The notes: generated from the sequence alone by a model not told the origin. A stretch of DNA of 64,000 bases from Aureibacillus halotolerans (GCF_004363045.1 NZ_SNYJ01000001.1:461937-525936); one strand, 5' to 3'. Numbered from the stretch's first letter, positions 18,927-27,899 are shown. A program made the numbers and translations.

Positions 18927-19274
18927 TTATGATTGGACAGCTTTTGCTTCATCTGCCTCTTTTTCATTCATTCGATCAATATGAGTTTCGCTCCATGAAT
19001 GCATGGCGTGAAGAATCGGGTCCAAGGTTCTGCCGTACGTAGTGACGCTATACTCCACCTTTGGCGGTATTTGCGAATACACTTTTCGTTGAACTATGTC
19101 GTGGGATTCAAGCTCGCGTAGTTGAGAGGTCAGCATTTTCTGAGTAATTCCTGGGATGGCTCGTTTCAACTCATTAAAACGCATCACCTCATGCTTTGAA
19201 AGTTCAAACAAAATTTTATGCTTCCACTTCCCTACCAGAATATCTAATGCCGTATCTGCTTTGCACGTCTCCAC
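18927..19274 (-). CDS. HxlR-family transcriptional regulator
   Basis: A 115-aa winged-helix repressor-type protein: ALDILVGKWKHKILFELSKHE, then FNELKRAIPGITQKMLTSQLRELE as the recognition region, then VEYSVTTYGRTLDPIL. It starts at GTG, 7 nt after GAGGAGG. A single cysteine at residue 4 sits where the redox-active N-terminal Cys of YodB/CatR/HypR-type regulators is found. It is divergent from a nitroreductase gene, the same pairing as yodB-yodC and hypR-hypO in B. subtilis. Control of that gene by electrophiles or disulfide stress is therefore inferred. Confidence 0.92.
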   Translation of the reverse strand: METCKADTALDILVGKWKHKILFELSKHEVMRFNELKRAIPGITQKMLTSQLRELESHDIVQRKVYSQIPPKVEYSVTTYGRTLDPILHAMHSWSETHIDRMNEKEADEAKAVQS

Positions 19275-19384
19275 ACCAACGCCTCCTCTTTACAGTTTCT
19301 TTACAACCACTATACCACCCACCTTATGTACATTCAAAACGAATTGATTCTGAAGGGTAGTTTCCTTCACGATACTAAACCACA

Positions 19385-19402
19385 TAAAAGTGCGTACTTT
19401 TA
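19385..19402. promoter_or_regulatory. Candidate HxlR operator
   Basis: TAAAAGT-GCGT-ACTTTTA is an inverted repeat with 7-bp arms and a 4-bp spacer. It lies in the divergent region between the HxlR regulator and the nitroreductase, 61 bp before the latter's start. The arms end in AGT/ACT, as in the TACT-N7-AGTA type operators of this family, but the match is not exact. Confidence 0.5.
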
Positions 19403-19463
19403 ATCTTTTGAGTCCGTGGGTAAACTGTAATTGTAGAGATTTTATAAAAGGAGAGGTTTATAC

Positions 19464-20066
19464 ATGAGTAAAGACTTTTTTGGTGCATTAGAAAATCGTC
19501 GTTCTTATTATGGCTTAAATAAAGATCATGTCGTTTCAGATGAGCGAATTGAGGAAGTCGTAAAGCATGCTGTGAAACATGTACCTTCTGCATTTAATTC
19601 TCAAACGGCACGTGTTGTCATCCTTCTTGGCGGCGATCACGACAAGCTTTGGGACATTACAACAGACGTGTTAAAAGTGGTCGTTGGTGATGGCGATTTC
19701 TCAGGTACACAGCAAAGAATGGACGGTTTTAAAGCAGCCTATGGAACTGTACTGTTCTTTGAAGAGCAAGACGTCGTTCGTGACTTCCAAGAGCAATTCG
19801 CCCTATTTGCCGACAACTTTCCTATTTGGTCTGATCAATCCTCTGGCATGCATCAGCTTGCCGTATGGACAGGACTTGAGCTCGAAGGGTTTGGGGCATC
19901 ACTTCAGCATTACAACCCACTGATTGACGAGCAGGTGGCTCAGGAATGGGACATCCCAAACACATGGAAGCTACGTGCGCAAATGCCGTTTGGTAAACCT
20001 ACAGCAGCGCCTGGAGAAAAAAATTTCCAACCAATCGACGCTCGCGTAAAGATTCATAAATCGTAA
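19464..20066 (+). CDS. Nitroreductase family protein, Frm2/CinD-like
   Basis: A 200-aa FMN-dependent oxidoreductase. The opening DFFGALENRRSYYGL, VPSAFNSQTARVVILLG, the FFEEQDVV segment and FPIWSDQSSGMHQLAVWTGLELEGFGASLQHYNP fit the Frm2-like nitroreductases, which include lactococcal CinD. They reduce nitroaromatics or quinone-like toxicants. ATG follows AAAGGAGAGG. It is divergent from a Cys-containing HxlR regulator and ends at a bidirectional terminator. The natural substrate is unknown. Confidence 0.92.
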   Translation: MSKDFFGALENRRSYYGLNKDHVVSDERIEEVVKHAVKHVPSAFNSQTARVVILLGGDHDKLWDITTDVLKVVVGDGDFSGTQQRMDGFKAAYGTVLFFEEQDVVRDFQEQFALFADNFPIWSDQSSGMHQLAVWTGLELEGFGASLQHYNPLIDEQVAQEWDIPNTWKLRAQMPFGKPTAAPGEKNFQPIDARVKIHKS

Positions 20067-20085
20067 CTCTTACCAGATTACACAG

Positions 20086-20124
20086 AAAAAACCTCAGGGC
20101 ATCTATTCTGCCCTTGAGGTTTTT
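20086..20124. terminator. Bidirectional terminator between convergent genes
   Basis: AAAAACCTCAGGGCA and TGCCCTTGAGGTTTTT pair with one bulged T around a TCTATTC loop. A or T runs stand at both ends, so it can serve the nitroreductase (+) and the GT-B-like gene (-). Confidence 0.9.
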
Positions 20125-21214
20125 AACTATGTGGTTGCATTTGCGAGAGATGCAAGCGTTCCTGGATCCAGTGGAGTAGCTCAGGCAACTGATTATCACA
20201 TTCAGAAATCCTTCTCGGAGGCGCCGTAAAAGGCTCTTCCGCAAATTGGTTCCAAGACGTAATAAGATGACCTTTGCCTAAATGCTCTGCTTCAATCAAC
20301 TGACAAAGCTGACGATCCTCAGCCACCTGCTCTCTGCCGATAAGTCGAGAAGGCACACCAGCCAAAACAGCATCTGCAACTAGATTCCACCGTGGCTCAC
20401 AGATCATCCAGTCACTCGCCGCTATATAATCCTCAGGAAATCGTTCGAATTTTGGGACAGGGACAACATTGGCGTCTCCTGTTAAACGACCTGAAGAAAC
20501 AACAAACACAGCGTTTTCCATCTTTGCCCATTGTGTGGGGAGCTTCACATGGCCAACTTCATCGCCAAGACCGATGAAAACGATTTGCTTTTTATCCGTT
20601 TTTGACAACCAGCGTTTTCGTAAACGCCTCACTCGTTTATCGTTTATGCATTTGCCAAACCACACTATTTGCTGCGACGATTCTCTTCCCCAGTCCTTCT
20701 CATTATTGCCTGCCAACCCTATCCAATGCGTCATTGATTCATAGGCATTTTGCATAAAGTCGAGCTGTTCAAACCCCATATCCCTAAACGTCGAAAACCA
20801 CGTATGATGGGAAATGCCAATGGATGGAACCTTTGCTATGGACGCCGCCTGTAATGCAACTGGATCAATGTCACTGATGACAAGCGCTGGTCGACACTCT
20901 TTCAAGTAAGCAGCTTCCGTTTGCCATAAAGCGGGCCAAACCTCTTGGTACTCTGCTAGCCGCTCCTTCATTTTCCAGAGATCATAGTCAAACCCATTGT
21001 CCGCTGTCACATACCCAATCGTCATAGGGATTGTGCGAAAGACAATACGCTCTTTGAACATATACAACCTTCTACGAATGTACCGATCAGATTCACTCAC
21101 GACAATCGTCACACACAGCTGAAGATCTGCTTCAAGGAGGGCGTTAATAAGAACAACGCTTCGCCTCGCATGGACGCCTCCTTGATCAGATACATAATAA
21201 ACAATGTGTTTCAT
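20123..21214 (-). CDS. GT-B glycosyltransferase-like protein (L-arabinokinase N-domain-like), copy 1
   Basis: A 363-aa soluble protein that opens MKHIVYYVSDQGGVHARRSV, like the first beta strand of GT-B enzymes. The central part (LVISDIDPVALQAASIAKVPSIGISHHTWF) resembles the glycosyltransferase-like N-terminal half of plant and bacterial L-arabinokinase, but the GHMP kinase half is absent. The second half has FIGLGDEVG, VFVVSSGRLTGDANVVPVPKFERFPEDYIAASDWMI and a nucleotide-sugar-like acceptor region (AVLAGVPSRLIGREQ). A paralogue with closely matching blocks is at 41122-42186. It lies downstream of a UDP-glucose dehydrogenase homologue, which hints at nucleotide-sugar use. The actual reaction is unknown. 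Confidence 0.75.
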   Translation of the reverse strand: MKHIVYYVSDQGGVHARRSVVLINALLEADLQLCVTIVVSESDRYIRRRLYMFKERIVFRTIPMTIGYVTADNGFDYDLWKMKERLAEYQEVWPALWQTEAAYLKECRPALVISDIDPVALQAASIAKVPSIGISHHTWFSTFRDMGFEQLDFMQNAYESMTHWIGLAGNNEKDWGRESSQQIVWFGKCINDKRVRRLRKRWLSKTDKKQIVFIGLGDEVGHVKLPTQWAKMENAVFVVSSGRLTGDANVVPVPKFERFPEDYIAASDWMICEPRWNLVADAVLAGVPSRLIGREQVAEDRQLCQLIEAEHLGKGHLITSWNQFAEEPFTAPPRRISECDNQLPELLHWIQERLHLSQMQPHS

Positions 21215-21277
21215 AACCCTTTCGGCCTCCCTTCTTCTCGCTTACACATCAAACCAATCCTCTTGCTTCCTTTACGA

Positions 21278-22564
21278 TTAAGGAACAAAACTATCTGACA
21301 CCTCGTTCCTCCCAATAGATATGTAGTGAATTCCAGCTCCTTCAGCTTCCACTGGACAGTGAACATTCCGACCATCCAATAGGACTGGCGTTTTCATAAA
21401 GTGCTTGTAGTCATTAAGCGGGAACGCTTCAATTTCTAGCCCATCTGTTAAAATCATCGCCAAATCACATTGGTTCACCGTTTCCGCAATCGTACGTCCG
21501 AAGAGGACGCCGTTCGGCATCATTTTTTTCGCACTCTCTATGGCTACCGGATCGTAACCAATGACTTCGGCGCCTTCTGACAATAAAGTATTGGCGACCG
21601 TCAGAGCCGGCGTCTCACTCAAGTCGTCTGTATTGGCTTTATAAGTAAGGCCAAGCAAAGCAACTCGCTTTCCCTTCAATGCACCACAATCCTTCGCCTT
21701 TTCGACAAAGGCTTGCACTTGATTCTCGTTGACTTCAAGGACAGCTTTAAGCACAGGCATATCAATCTCATTCATGTGAGCAAGCATGGCGAGTGCGCTC
21801 GTGTCTTTCGCAAGACCTGAGCCAGAATAGCCAATACCCGCCTGTAAGTAAGCGCCTCCAATACGCCCGTCCAAGGAGAGGCCTTCAGTGACTGCTTCAA
21901 TATCTGCTCCAATTCCTTCACAAAGCTGCGCGATTTCATTAATGAAGCTCACCTTTGTTGCTAAAAAAGCACTTGTTGCATATTTAATCATTTCAGCATT
22001 TCGTAGAGTTGTTTCATATAACGGAATGTCAAAAGCCGCATGGAGCCTTTGCATTTGTTCAGCCACTCGGTGAGAGGACATGCCGAGAAGAATGCGATCT
22101 GCTTTAAACGTATCGCGCACGGCCGAGCCTTTTCTCATGAAATGCGGACTGTAGACGACTTCCGTACGGTGCCCTTGGGCCAACAGTTTTTCTTGCAGCG
22201 CTTCACACGTGCCAGGGAGAACAGTGCTTTTGATCATTAAAACAGCGCAATTTGGCAATGCTTCACATACTTGTTCAGCGAGGGCAACCAGCTCCGCTTC
22301 ATGTGGCATATCCAAAGCGAGGCAAAGAACCTCTGCTTCAATCTCAAACAGGTGATCTGTCATCCGAAACCGGTCAGCTGTCATGTTTTTCATAAGCAGC
22401 AGCTCCAGATCAGGTTCATAAAAAGGGACGGTTCCTTCCCGAAGGCGTTTCATGTCGTTATGATTTGCTTCAATATTAATGTAAGTTGTATCGTGTCCGA
22501 CATCTGCAAAAGCCACTCCTGTTGTTAAACCGATATGGCCTGTACCAATCACCGCTATATTCAA
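21278..22564 (-). CDS. UDP-glucose/GDP-mannose dehydrogenase family protein lacking the catalytic Cys
   Basis: About 428 aa. The N-terminal Rossmann domain has NIAVIGTGHIGLTTGVAF. Next are IKSTVLPGTCEAL, NAEMIKYATSAFLATKVSFINE with the catalytic Lys/Asn region, and a C-terminal UDP-binding domain (VALLGLTYKANTDDLSETPAL). The normally invariant GGSCFPKD loop reads GYSGSGLAKDTSAL, so the catalytic cysteine is Gly (GGT, one base from TGT). The start is probably the TTG at 22564, 11 nt after AAGGAG. A GTG 12 nt upstream overlaps the ribosome site. It may be inactive as a four-electron oxidase or do a different reaction. Confidence 0.88.
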   Translation of the reverse strand: MNIAVIGTGHIGLTTGVAFADVGHDTTYINIEANHNDMKRLREGTVPFYEPDLELLLMKNMTADRFRMTDHLFEIEAEVLCLALDMPHEAELVALAEQVCEALPNCAVLMIKSTVLPGTCEALQEKLLAQGHRTEVVYSPHFMRKGSAVRDTFKADRILLGMSSHRVAEQMQRLHAAFDIPLYETTLRNAEMIKYATSAFLATKVSFINEIAQLCEGIGADIEAVTEGLSLDGRIGGAYLQAGIGYSGSGLAKDTSALAMLAHMNEIDMPVLKAVLEVNENQVQAFVEKAKDCGALKGKRVALLGLTYKANTDDLSETPALTVANTLLSEGAEVIGYDPVAIESAKKMMPNGVLFGRTIAETVNQCDLAMILTDGLEIEAFPLNDYKHFMKTPVLLDGRNVHCPVEAEGAGIHYISIGRNEVSDSFVP

Positions 22565-22935
22565 TGAATGTGACACTCCTTTTAAAAGTTAGGTACAAAT
22601 TCATCCTAATTTAATAAATTAAATGACGATGATGACCGTTCTCTAAAAAAAACAGTTACGTACGAACTATCACCTTACTAATTCTACATACCCTTATTGT
22701 AATATTTTTCAATCAATAGTCACATCAAGAATCGTTCAAGTTTTTTTTGGGAAAATTGTCGTTTTATCACACCTGGATATCGTTCTTTTTAACGAACTTT
22801 TGAACTAACACTGGTATTATTGACTCTATCGTTTAAGAAATTTGTCAAACAGTTTAAGAAAGACTTTAACAGGAGAAAACAAAAGGTATGGTAGAGGGGG
22901 TAGGAAGAATTTTAGAATTTTATTATAGAAAAAAG
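22565..22935. other. Intergenic region, no gene seen
   Basis: AT-rich sequence of ~370 bp upstream of the dehydrogenase homologue. It should hold the promoter for that gene, but I found no convincing -35/-10 pair or operator. Confidence 0.5.
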
Positions 22936-22983
22936 AAAGGACTGCCCTAGAAGTCATCTTGATGACTTCTGAGACAGTCCTTT
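22936..22983 (-). terminator. Terminator of the yyaL gene
   Basis: Long stem: AAAGGACTG (22936-22944) pairs with CAGTCCTTT (22975-22983), and inside it GAAGTCATC pairs with GATGACTTC. On the minus strand a T-rich stretch follows (complement of 22930-22937). Confidence 0.9.
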
Positions 22984-22989
22984 GTCAAC

Positions 22990-25050
22990 CTATCGCGATG
23001 TTAAGACGTCCATTGCCTCTTTTCCTGTGAGTGGCATCTGACAGGAGAAATTTTCACAAACATACAATGTAGGCTCGTCGTTCATCATATTATGTTCAGC
23101 GGTAAACGGAGCGACCTTACTCAGATCAGCCTTTTTCATATCTTTAAACAAAAGGACATCGCCTGGGCGTTGCGTCGTCTGTGCCAATTGCAGCAAAGCC
23201 TCTAATTTTTCTTCTCCACGAACACCAACGATAACAATTTCTCTTGAACGCTCTGTCGCATAATATAGTGATCGCAGCATCGAGGTAAACCCGTGAGGTG
23301 CCTGCTTAACCTCCTGACCAAAGGCTTGAGAAAGCGTTTGGGCATAGCCTTGCAGCTCGATATTGCCTGTAAGCTTGGAGAGTCTTAGAATATTGGCCGC
23401 CGCCATGCCGTTCCCTGAAGGCATGGCGCCATCAAAGCCTGGCTTTGGTCGCTGAAGCAGCTGTTCCCCGTCCTCGCCGTAAAAATAAAAGCCTCCATTG
23501 TTCTCATCCCAAAACAATCGCAGCAAGTCCTGAGTCAGCTCAAGCGCACGAATAAGGTAATCGTGGTCAAAAGTGGCTTCATATAGCTCAATGAGTCCCC
23601 ATGAGTAGGCGACATAATCATCAAGGTACGCGAGATGCGCCACATCGCCATCCCGATAGCGTGCCATTAAACGACCGTCTTCCCGTCGCAGCTGAGTCCA
23701 TAGAAAGTCATCTGCTCGCTTGGCAGCCTGAATATAATCCTCTGACTGCAGCACCTTCCCTGCCTTTGCATACGCAGCAATCATCAAGCCGTTCCACGAG
23801 GTAAGCACTTTGTCATCCTTCAGTGGCGGTACACGGGCTGATCGCGCTGCAAGCAATAGATCGCGCCACTCCTTTACGTGCTCTTTTAGACCTTGCTCAG
23901 ATAATTCGCGGTCCTTTGCTTCTTCTTCCCAGTCGACATTGAGCAGATTCGGAATGCTTTTTCCTTCAAAGTTCCCATCTTCGGAAATGCCGTACAAGCG
24001 ACAAAAAGTTTCTCCTTCTCTTTGTCCAAGAACACGAGTGACCTCACTCGGTGTCCACACATAATAACGTCCTTCCTCTCCTTCAGAGTCGGCATCCTCC
24101 GCTGAAAAAAAGGCGCCTTGCTCACTTGTCATTTCACGCTTCACGTAGGCGAAAATGGCGTGTGCAATGTCAGCATATTGCTGATCTTCAGTAGCTTGGT
24201 ACGTTTCAATCGCAGCAATGCTTAGCAATGCATTGTCATACAGCATTTTCTCAAAATGCGGCACGAGCCATTTCTCATCTACTGAATATCGTGAAAAGCC
24301 ACCACCAATATGATCGAACAAACCACCGTTGTACATGCCTTTTAATGTCGTTTCCACCATTTGCACAGCGCGGTCTTCACCCGTGTTCTTGCCATAGGCG
24401 ATGAGAAACGACAGCTGGTGGGGGGACGGAAATTTAGGCGCATCGCCAAAGCCTCCATAGGTCTCATCGAATGTACAGGTCAAGACGTCAAAAGCTTTTT
24501 GAAAAACACCTTGATTAAAGGCTACAGGAGCTAGTTCTGTTGACGATTGTTCGTCCAACATCTCCTGAGCAAACTGTTCAATCGTCTCCTGCTCTTCCTT
24601 CCAACCCTGTGCCATTCTTGAAAGCAAAGAAAGCAGTCCCGTTCGTCCAGACATCTCGTACTTTGGAAAATATGTCCCAGCGAAGAATGGCTTCTGCGTC
24701 GGGGTTGCCAAAATTGTTAACGGCCAGCCACCATGCCCTGTCATTCGTTGGCAGAAATTCATGTAGAGCTGATCAATGTCGGGACGTTCCTCTCGATCTA
24801 CTTTAATGGCGATGAAATGCTCATTCAACAGCGCTGCCACCTCTTCGTCCTCAAACGATTCTCTTTCCATAACGTGGCACCAATGGCAAGTGGCATAACC
24901 GATAGAAAGGAAAACGGGCTTCCCTTCCGCTTTTGCCTTCTTAAAAGCCTCCTCTCCCCATGGAAACCACTGGACAGGGTTATATGCATGCTGGAGTAAG
25001 TATGGGGATTTTTCATTCAGTAGTTTATTGGCTTTTTTTTGAGCTGTCAT
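22990..25050 (-). CDS. yyaL: Thioredoxin-domain protein of the YyaL/SPATA20 family
   Basis: A 686-aa protein, essentially the length of B. subtilis YyaL (689 aa). The N-terminal DUF255 thioredoxin-like domain (residues ~5-165) has [18 protein letters not shown] and the CHWCHVM motif. The rest is an alpha/alpha-barrel domain like that of N-acylglucosamine 2-epimerases ([48 protein letters not shown]). The start chosen is ATG 25050, 8 nt after AGGAG. An ATG three codons upstream touches the ribosome site. No function is established for the bacterial family. It ends at its own terminator. Confidence 0.94.
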   Translation of the reverse strand: MTAQKKANKLLNEKSPYLLQHAYNPVQWFPWGEEAFKKAKAEGKPVFLSIGYATCHWCHVMERESFEDEEVAALLNEHFIAIKVDREERPDIDQLYMNFCQRMTGHGGWPLTILATPTQKPFFAGTYFPKYEMSGRTGLLSLLSRMAQGWKEEQETIEQFAQEMLDEQSSTELAPVAFNQGVFQKAFDVLTCTFDETYGGFGDAPKFPSPHQLSFLIAYGKNTGEDRAVQMVETTLKGMYNGGLFDHIGGGFSRYSVDEKWLVPHFEKMLYDNALLSIAAIETYQATEDQQYADIAHAIFAYVKREMTSEQGAFFSAEDADSEGEEGRYYVWTPSEVTRVLGQREGETFCRLYGISEDGNFEGKSIPNLLNVDWEEEAKDRELSEQGLKEHVKEWRDLLLAARSARVPPLKDDKVLTSWNGLMIAAYAKAGKVLQSEDYIQAAKRADDFLWTQLRREDGRLMARYRDGDVAHLAYLDDYVAYSWGLIELYEATFDHDYLIRALELTQDLLRLFWDENNGGFYFYGEDGEQLLQRPKPGFDGAMPSGNGMAAANILRLSKLTGNIELQGYAQTLSQAFGQEVKQAPHGFTSMLRSLYYATERSREIVIVGVRGEEKLEALLQLAQTTQRPGDVLLFKDMKKADLSKVAPFTAEHNMMNDEPTLYVCENFSCQMPLTGKEAMDVLTSR

Positions 25051-25469
25051 TGGCAACATCTCCTTTATCTAAAGTCAATGTGTGCGATATCTCTGCCGGT
25101 TTTCATTACTTAAAGGATGGAATCCTATTGTATCAAATAATTCTTTAAAAACTCAGAGGCTATAACGACATAATAAACTAAACCAAAATTGACTTATATT
25201 AAATAGCCTTTTGAAGATAGTCACACTATATATGAAAATGATGGAAGAAGAAATGAAATTGAATTGAATACAGCATTGAAGCGATTTTTCTAGAATGTTT
25301 GAGATGAAATGGTGAGGAGAGATTTAGATGCATGCTTGTTTGACCGCCATTATTTGATCACCTGTTGAAATGATGTAAATATTATGCAGACATATAGATG
25401 CCAATACATTCACTTCTCTGATTTCGACATGGCGGTGGTTAATAAATATAGAGAGGGAGGCGCTTTCTA
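25051..25469. other. Intergenic region, no gene seen
   Basis: AT-rich sequence of ~420 bp between divergent genes. It must hold promoters for yyaL and the following lipoprotein, but no convincing site or repeat was recognised. Confidence 0.5.
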
Positions 25470-26069
25470 ATGAAGAGAATAGGATTGTTCCTGTTATTTT
25501 CTGGACTCATGGTTGGCTGCGGACAAGCAAACCATGAGTCTCAAAGGGCAACATCATCCGAGGTGAATGAACAGCCCGCTGGAATAGAGGCTGATCTAAT
25601 ACCTTTTAAATTTCAAAAAGCAATTTCAGATGCTGATTTAATCGCTGAAGTTATTATCAAAGAAAAAAAGGAAGAAGTTGATGTAAAGCCTCTTCCGTAC
25701 ACAGTATTTAGTGCCGAAGTGAACAATATATACAAAAACCCGTCGACAAATCAAAATGTAAGTACGATCACTCTTAAGCAACAAGGGAATAGTGAATGGA
25801 CTGTAAATCATTTAGAACTCTTTAAGCCTGGCGAAACATATATTCTGTTCTTGAAAGAAACGAAAGGTTCAAAATCAGATTATTGGATCATTGGAGAAGC
25901 AACTGGCATGTTCAAAGTCATTGATGACGATACGATTGTGAAAATGCTAGGACCCTCAGAAGAATTCAACACTATTGAAGTAGAAACAAAAAATAAAAAT
26001 CCTTATATTAATCATGGTTCTCAAGTTCTAGATAAAAATGAATTCATTCGAAAAATTAACGAAAGCTGA
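25470..26069 (+). CDS. Hypothetical lipoprotein
   Basis: A 199-aa exported protein. The signal peptide MKRIGLFLLFSGLMVGC ends in a lipobox (Cys 17), then a Ser/Glu/Gln-rich linker. The mature region is predicted to be beta-rich (DLIAEVIIKEKKEE, FSAEVNNIYKNPS, ISTITLKQQG-like, PGETYILFLKETKG, IIGEATGMFKVIDDD). The pattern resembles Bacillus lipoproteins of unknown role in which a strand pair is followed by GETYILFL. ATG follows GAGGGAGG. It stands alone between accessory sequences, and I do not recognise a function. Confidence 0.85.
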   Translation: MKRIGLFLLFSGLMVGCGQANHESQRATSSEVNEQPAGIEADLIPFKFQKAISDADLIAEVIIKEKKEEVDVKPLPYTVFSAEVNNIYKNPSTNQNVSTITLKQQGNSEWTVNHLELFKPGETYILFLKETKGSKSDYWIIGEATGMFKVIDDDTIVKMLGPSEEFNTIEVETKNKNPYINHGSQVLDKNEFIRKINES

Positions 26070-26205
26070 TATAGGTTATGTAAAATAAGCCACTAGCGCA
26101 GCACACACTTCTCTTTTCAATATCAAGATATTTTTACTACCTATTCATGATAAACTCAACTTTCGCACCTTTTATTTGGCAGGCACGCCTTAGATATCAA
26201 TGGGT

Positions 26206-26238
26206 AAAGCTACAATCCAATGTTGTAGTTGCTTTTTA
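26206..26238 (+). terminator. Possible terminator after the lipoprotein gene
   Basis: AAAGCTACAA and TTGTAGTTGCTTT form an imperfect stem followed by a T run. It lies ~140 nt past the stop codon. Confidence 0.45.
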
Positions 26239-26261
26239 AAATATCGGGGGTCACTTCATAC

Positions 26262-26545
26262 GCGCTCTGTGGGGTCTCGCTTAGCCCGCTTATACACCCT
26301 ACGGGTACAAAGTGCAACATCGATTCGAAAGGACCTCATCGTGTTTTCTTTGCCGCTGGAGTCTCGCTAGTGTCATCTTTTATAATGGACTGATTTTATG
26401 ACATGACATGAATAAAAACGCAGAAGCACACATCAGCGTAGTCAACATACGTAGACTCCTGCGGGAACAGCGCGAGCTGAAGATCCCGCAGGAAAGCTTG
26501 CTTTCCGAGGAAGCTGAAGCCGTGCCCGCGGAAAGCGAAGTATTT
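26262..26545 (+). repeat. Dispersed composite repeat, copy 2
   Basis: Two parts are shared with 18521-18760. One (about 26315-26370) carries CAACATCGATTCGA and CCTCATCGTGTTTTCTTT in the same orientation as in copy 1. The second (about 26420-26545) carries CATCAGCGTAGTCAACATAC, CAGCGCGAGCTGAAGATCCC and GCTTTCCGAGGAAGCTGAAG in the opposite orientation to copy 1. The order of blocks is thus rearranged between the copies. Confidence 0.8.
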
Positions 26546-26637
26546 TGACGCAGCAGTCGTGATTTAAGGTGTAGAAGTCTAGTTCGTTATAAAAGACGAT
26601 CTTTTAAAGAAGCAGGTGTGTTAGGCAATGTAGAAAT

Positions 26638-26811
26638 GCATAACATTGCAATTGCACCTACACAGTAATGCAACTTGACATGGAGCCTCTATGGGCGTGC
26701 ACTTTACGCCAAGAAGCCAAGCGCCATAAGGCATTGGCTTAGCCGAATAGGCTAGCACGCCCAACTCTCCATGTAAAGTTGCAACGAAATATTGGCTTGC
26801 AAAGTTATGCA
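26638..26811. repeat. 174-bp palindromic element with 15-bp terminal inverted repeats
   Basis: The ends TGCATAACATTGCAA (26638) and TTGCAAAGTTATGCA (26797) are inverted repeats with one mismatch. Inside are TGCAACTTGACATGGAG / CTCCATGTAAAGTTGCA (one mismatch) and GGGCGTGC / GCACGCCC. The centre has two small stems (AAGCCAA/TTGGCTT and TAGCC/GGCTA). The whole can fold as one long arm with a branched tip. It carries no transposase, and a 63-codon open frame on the minus strand simply follows the palindrome. A MITE-like or structural-RNA-like element is the best description. Confidence 0.8.
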
Positions 26812-27003
26812 CTTTTGTTTTGCACTACACAGCAGGATTGTGAACATTAGCCTCTCTCTATTTACACATGTTTTTAAATTGTCAATAGATCTATATTACA
26901 CTGCTTCAACTCAGGCACAGTCAACATGAAAAGTGTTTTTTGCTCTGCGAAAGGTGAGTTATAAACTAAACCAACTACAAACGAGTATAGGAGTGCAGAC
27001 TAA

Positions 27004-27474
27004 ATGCATTTATATCATGAATTTATTAACATGATGAAAACTCTTAATAAAGAGTTAGATATTGTTCCATTGTTATATGGGTCGCTTGGACTTGAAAGGG
27101 TAACGGGCATTGACTTTTCTCCAAAAGACATTGACCTCCTTGTTCCTCAGGTCTTTTTAGAGGAGAAGTGGAATGATCTAAAAGATGTAATAGAACAGCA
27201 AGGATACCAAATGGTTGATTTACGAGAACATGAGTTTAAGAAAGAGACTATAAAAATAGGGATCGCGTATATAGAAGACTTAAAACCTTTTGCAGATGTT
27301 GACTATCATAATTTAGAGGTGTTTGAGGATTCAGGTGCTAGATACTATTTACTAACTCTTCCCGATTACCTTAAGGTTTATAATAAGTCGGTATTAGATG
27401 GGTACAGGAGAACGAAGAATAATAACAAAGATCAAAGTAAACTGAGGATGTTGAATCGTCTAATGAACGATTAG
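27004..27474 (+). CDS. Orphan nucleotidyltransferase-fold protein
   Basis: A 156-aa soluble protein. LYGSLGLERVTGIDFSPKDIDLLVP fits the GS-Nx-D-I-D active-site pattern of minimal nucleotidyltransferases (MNT/AbiEii/Pol-beta superfamily). LKPFADVDYHN may supply the third acidic residue. The C-terminus is basic (YNKSVLDGYRRTKNNNKDQSKLRMLNRL). It starts at ATG after AGGAG. No HEPN or antitoxin partner is visible beside it. The real substrate, nucleotide or protein, is unknown. Confidence 0.75.
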   Translation: MHLYHEFINMMKTLNKELDIVPLLYGSLGLERVTGIDFSPKDIDLLVPQVFLEEKWNDLKDVIEQQGYQMVDLREHEFKKETIKIGIAYIEDLKPFADVDYHNLEVFEDSGARYYLLTLPDYLKVYNKSVLDGYRRTKNNNKDQSKLRMLNRLMND

Positions 27475-27510
27475 TCCATATTTTGCCACCAACGGGCAAT
27501 GATATCTAAC

Positions 27511-27899
27511 TCAAATACCGCAATGATAAAGATAATGGGTTTTATCTGCTAGTTTTTCAGAAAACGAGACGAGTTTATCAAATAGCTGTACGATCTCATC
27601 GCGACAACATGTAATTGTGTCGAAATGCCCATCACCATTATCATCATTCCAGTATTCACCTGTTCGTTCCACATGCTCTGGTGCGTTTTGGAAAAGGTTT
27701 CTAAAGATACGTTTTGCAATACTTGCAGATTCGTGGTCAAACAAGGTGACACCTGTATAATTTATGCCTTGACTGGGAGAACTACTAGAAAATTCGGGGT
27801 TTTTACTCGGAATCCAATTTTTATAACTAACTCATCATGAAGGACAACAGAGTCAATGACGGCAGGGTTGTCATTTATTCCTTTCGAAAAAGACCTCAT
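27511..27899 (-). pseudogene. Frameshifted small gene of unknown function
   Basis: ATG 27899, 2 nt after AGGAGG, opens a frame (MRSFSKGINDNPAVIDSVVL ... IGFRVKTPNF) that stops after ~45 codons. A second minus-strand frame, offset by one or two bases, continues in the same style (SSSSPSQGINYTGVTLFDHE ... HFDTITCCRDEIVQLFDKL) to a stop at 27511. Joined, they would give a protein of ~130 aa. The break lies near 27785-27795 (GAATTTTCTAGTAG on the minus strand). I do not recognise the family. Confidence 0.6.

Noticed and set aside
22734..22815. Operator-like partial palindromes upstream of the dehydrogenase homologue
   Set aside because: Arms of only four or five bases with mismatches, not distinguishable from chance.
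23601..24999. Several plus-strand frames opposite yyaL
   Set aside because: They are shadows of a long, well-conserved minus-strand gene and lack ribosome sites.
26621..26812. 63-codon minus-strand open frame over the palindromic element
   Set aside because: It coincides with the inverted-repeat structure, has no ribosome site, and the open frame is explained by the palindrome itself.
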